Shown piece after piece: positions 25,176-25,966 of a stretch of DNA of 25,966 bases. Made by a program: the position numbers and the translations under genes. Position 1 is the stretch's first letter, and each line of letters opens with the position of its first letter. Origin of the DNA: UMGS1696 sp963642885 (lineage in GTDB: Bacteria; Bacillota; Clostridia; Oscillospirales; CAG-272); contig CAVIJI010000032.1 of NCBI GenBank assembly GCA_963642885.1, positions 1 to 25,966 on the forward strand, in the 5' to 3' direction. The notes under the pieces are model-generated. The model worked only from the letters and a program-made list of their open reading frames with translations. It had not been told where the DNA came from and did not search any database.

Positions 25176-25820
25176 ATGTCAAAAAAATGCTCGAATTGCG
25201 GTTATGATATGCCCGATGATGCCGTTTTTTGTACCGAATGCGGAACAAGAATGGATACTCCGAAGCAAAACAATGCCGAATCACAAAATACTTCGGAAAA
25301 CAGCCAAAATAACACACAGAAAAATCCCGAACAAAATAAGGAATCTCCCTCCGCACAAAACCGGCAGTATGATCCGCAGCAAAACGCTTTCGTAAATAAT
25401 ACACAGTCTAACCAATACCAAAATCAGCAATTCAATTCTCAACAATCATATCAGCAGAATAATCAATATAACTCCGGTAACAACGGTTCCGCTTACGGTC
25501 AATATAACGCACCTCAATACAATCAGCAGCCAATTTACAATGTTATTCCCAATAATTCCGCTGAAAGCAAGGTTGTATCCACAGGAGCCTTTTTCGGATT
25601 GAACCTCCTTTTCTCGCTTCCCGGAATCGGTTGGATAATCTGCATTATTATGGCCTTTGCTCCCAACAACAAAAACATAAAGAACTACGCACGTTCTAAG
25701 CTCATTTGGTTGATTATAGGAATAATTCTCGGTGTTGTGTTATTCTTTGTTTTTCGGTCGCTTCTCACCGGTTACGGATATGATTTGGAATACTTTACAA
25801 ACGGTTACGGTATGATGTAA
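25176..25820 (+). CDS. zinc-ribbon membrane protein with Gln/Asn-rich linker
   Basis: A 214-aa protein of unknown function. The N terminus is a compact zinc ribbon with C5, C8, C19 and C22 (CSNCG and CTECG knuckles). Residues about 30-130 form a low-complexity linker rich in Gln, Asn, Tyr and Ser. The C terminus has two hydrophobic segments (about 135-160 and 175-195) separated by a polar loop NNKNIKNYARSK. This makes a membrane protein with a cytoplasmic or tethered zinc domain, an arrangement common in Firmicutes. AGGAGAGG lies just before ATG 25176. It is monocistronic, between its own promoter and terminator. Confidence 0.85.
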   Translation: MSKKCSNCGYDMPDDAVFCTECGTRMDTPKQNNAESQNTSENSQNNTQKNPEQNKESPSAQNRQYDPQQNAFVNNTQSNQYQNQQFNSQQSYQQNNQYNSGNNGSAYGQYNAPQYNQQPIYNVIPNNSAESKVVSTGAFFGLNLLFSLPGIGWIICIIMAFAPNNKNIKNYARSKLIWLIIGIILGVVLFFVFRSLLTGYGYDLEYFTNGYGMM

Positions 25821-25853
25821 GTAGCAAAAAAAGAATAATAGAATATTTAGTCA

Positions 25854-25888
25854 CCCTGCGGAAGCGAATGCTTCTGCAGGGTTTTTAT
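25854..25888 (+). terminator. intrinsic terminator of the zinc-ribbon gene
   Basis: CCCTGCGGAAGC (25854-25865) pairs with GCTTCTGCAGGG (25870-25881), with one wobble and a GAAT loop, followed by five T residues. Confidence 0.93.
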
Positions 25889-25914
25889 TTGACATAATAT
25901 ATAATTAAACCGCA

Positions 25915-25948
25915 TAAAAAAGAGACATCGTAGGAACGATGTCTCTTT
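25915..25948 (-). terminator. probable terminator of a minus-strand gene beyond the right edge
   Basis: AAAGAGACATCG (25919-25930) pairs perfectly with CGATGTCTCTTT (25937-25948) around a 6-base loop. On the minus strand it is followed by a U run (the A tract from 25916), so it most likely ends a transcript coming from outside the window. On the plus strand only three T residues follow, so it may also back up the previous terminator. Confidence 0.75.
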
Positions 25949-25966
25949 ACAGCAATGAAAAAAAGT

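Noticed and set aside
25895..25918. A further promoter after the zinc-ribbon terminator (TTGACA at 25889-25894)
   Set aside because: The -35 is good, but no convincing -10 lies at 16-18 bases, and a hairpin follows at once.
1..25966. CRISPR arrays, tRNA or rRNA genes, insertion sequences, attachment sites
   Set aside because: Scanning by eye found no regularly spaced repeats, cloverleaf-like sequences, transposase or integrase features, or long terminal inverted repeats.

Overview
The window looks like chromosomal DNA of an anaerobic Gram-positive Firmicute of class Clostridia. The evidence is strong AGGAGG ribosome binding sites, near-consensus TTGACA-N17-TATAAT promoters, an ecfA1-ecfA2-ecfT-truA block, a zinc-finger ClpE-type unfoldase, a CvpA/beta-propeller membrane pair, and a small YtxH-like protein next to a P1B ATPase. 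A gut or rumen relative of the Oscillospirales/Christensenellales is plausible, but I cannot place it more finely. I found no phage genes, integrases, insertion sequences, tRNA, rRNA or CRISPR array.

Layout. (1) 1-2321, plus strand: a cytoplasmic GH95-like glycosidase with its own consensus promoter and a hairpin leader. It converges on a shared bidirectional terminator (2384-2416). (2) 5938-2435, minus: a tight three-gene operon encoding an unrecognised 154-aa protein, a PHP-domain metal hydrolase and a 698-aa toroid-like protein, probably carbohydrate related. (3) 8611-6053, minus: an EF-G/TetM-like GTPase fused to a Rae1/YacP-type NYN ribonuclease. (4) 20870-8795, minus: a long run of ten genes headed by one strong promoter. 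The order is ruvC, an RlmI-like methyltransferase, ecfA1, ecfA2, ecfT, truA, a membrane-anchored beta-propeller protein, cvpA-like, clpE-like, and a full-length P2-type ATPase-like protein that has lost essentially every catalytic motif. It ends in a terminator at 8714-8760. (5) 20871-21271: a divergent intergenic region with two strong promoters and several inverted repeats. (6) 21272-22192, plus: an EamA-family transporter with its own terminator. (7) 22298-25045, plus: a promoter, a palindrome-rich leader, a YtxH-like small protein with a cysteine-rich acidic tail, an intact P1B-type ATPase with an atypical Ser-Cys-Ala membrane motif, and a terminator. (8) 25099-25888, plus: a zinc-ribbon membrane protein with its own promoter and terminator. 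At the far right edge a hairpin reads as the terminator of a minus-strand gene lying outside the window.

Two proteins stand out. The GTPase-NYN fusion joins a factor that visits the ribosomal A site to a nuclease whose stand-alone homologue, Rae1, cuts mRNA in the ribosomal A site, which suggests a GTP-driven translation-coupled mRNA cleavage factor. The P-type pseudo-ATPase keeps full length and all domains, but lacks the phosphorylated Asp, the TGES Glu, the M4 prolines, the TGD and the GDGxND. It lies 23 bp downstream of a Clp unfoldase gene, so a sensing, scaffolding or adaptor role is more likely than ion pumping. A third candidate is the YtxH-like/P1B-ATPase pair with its structured leader.
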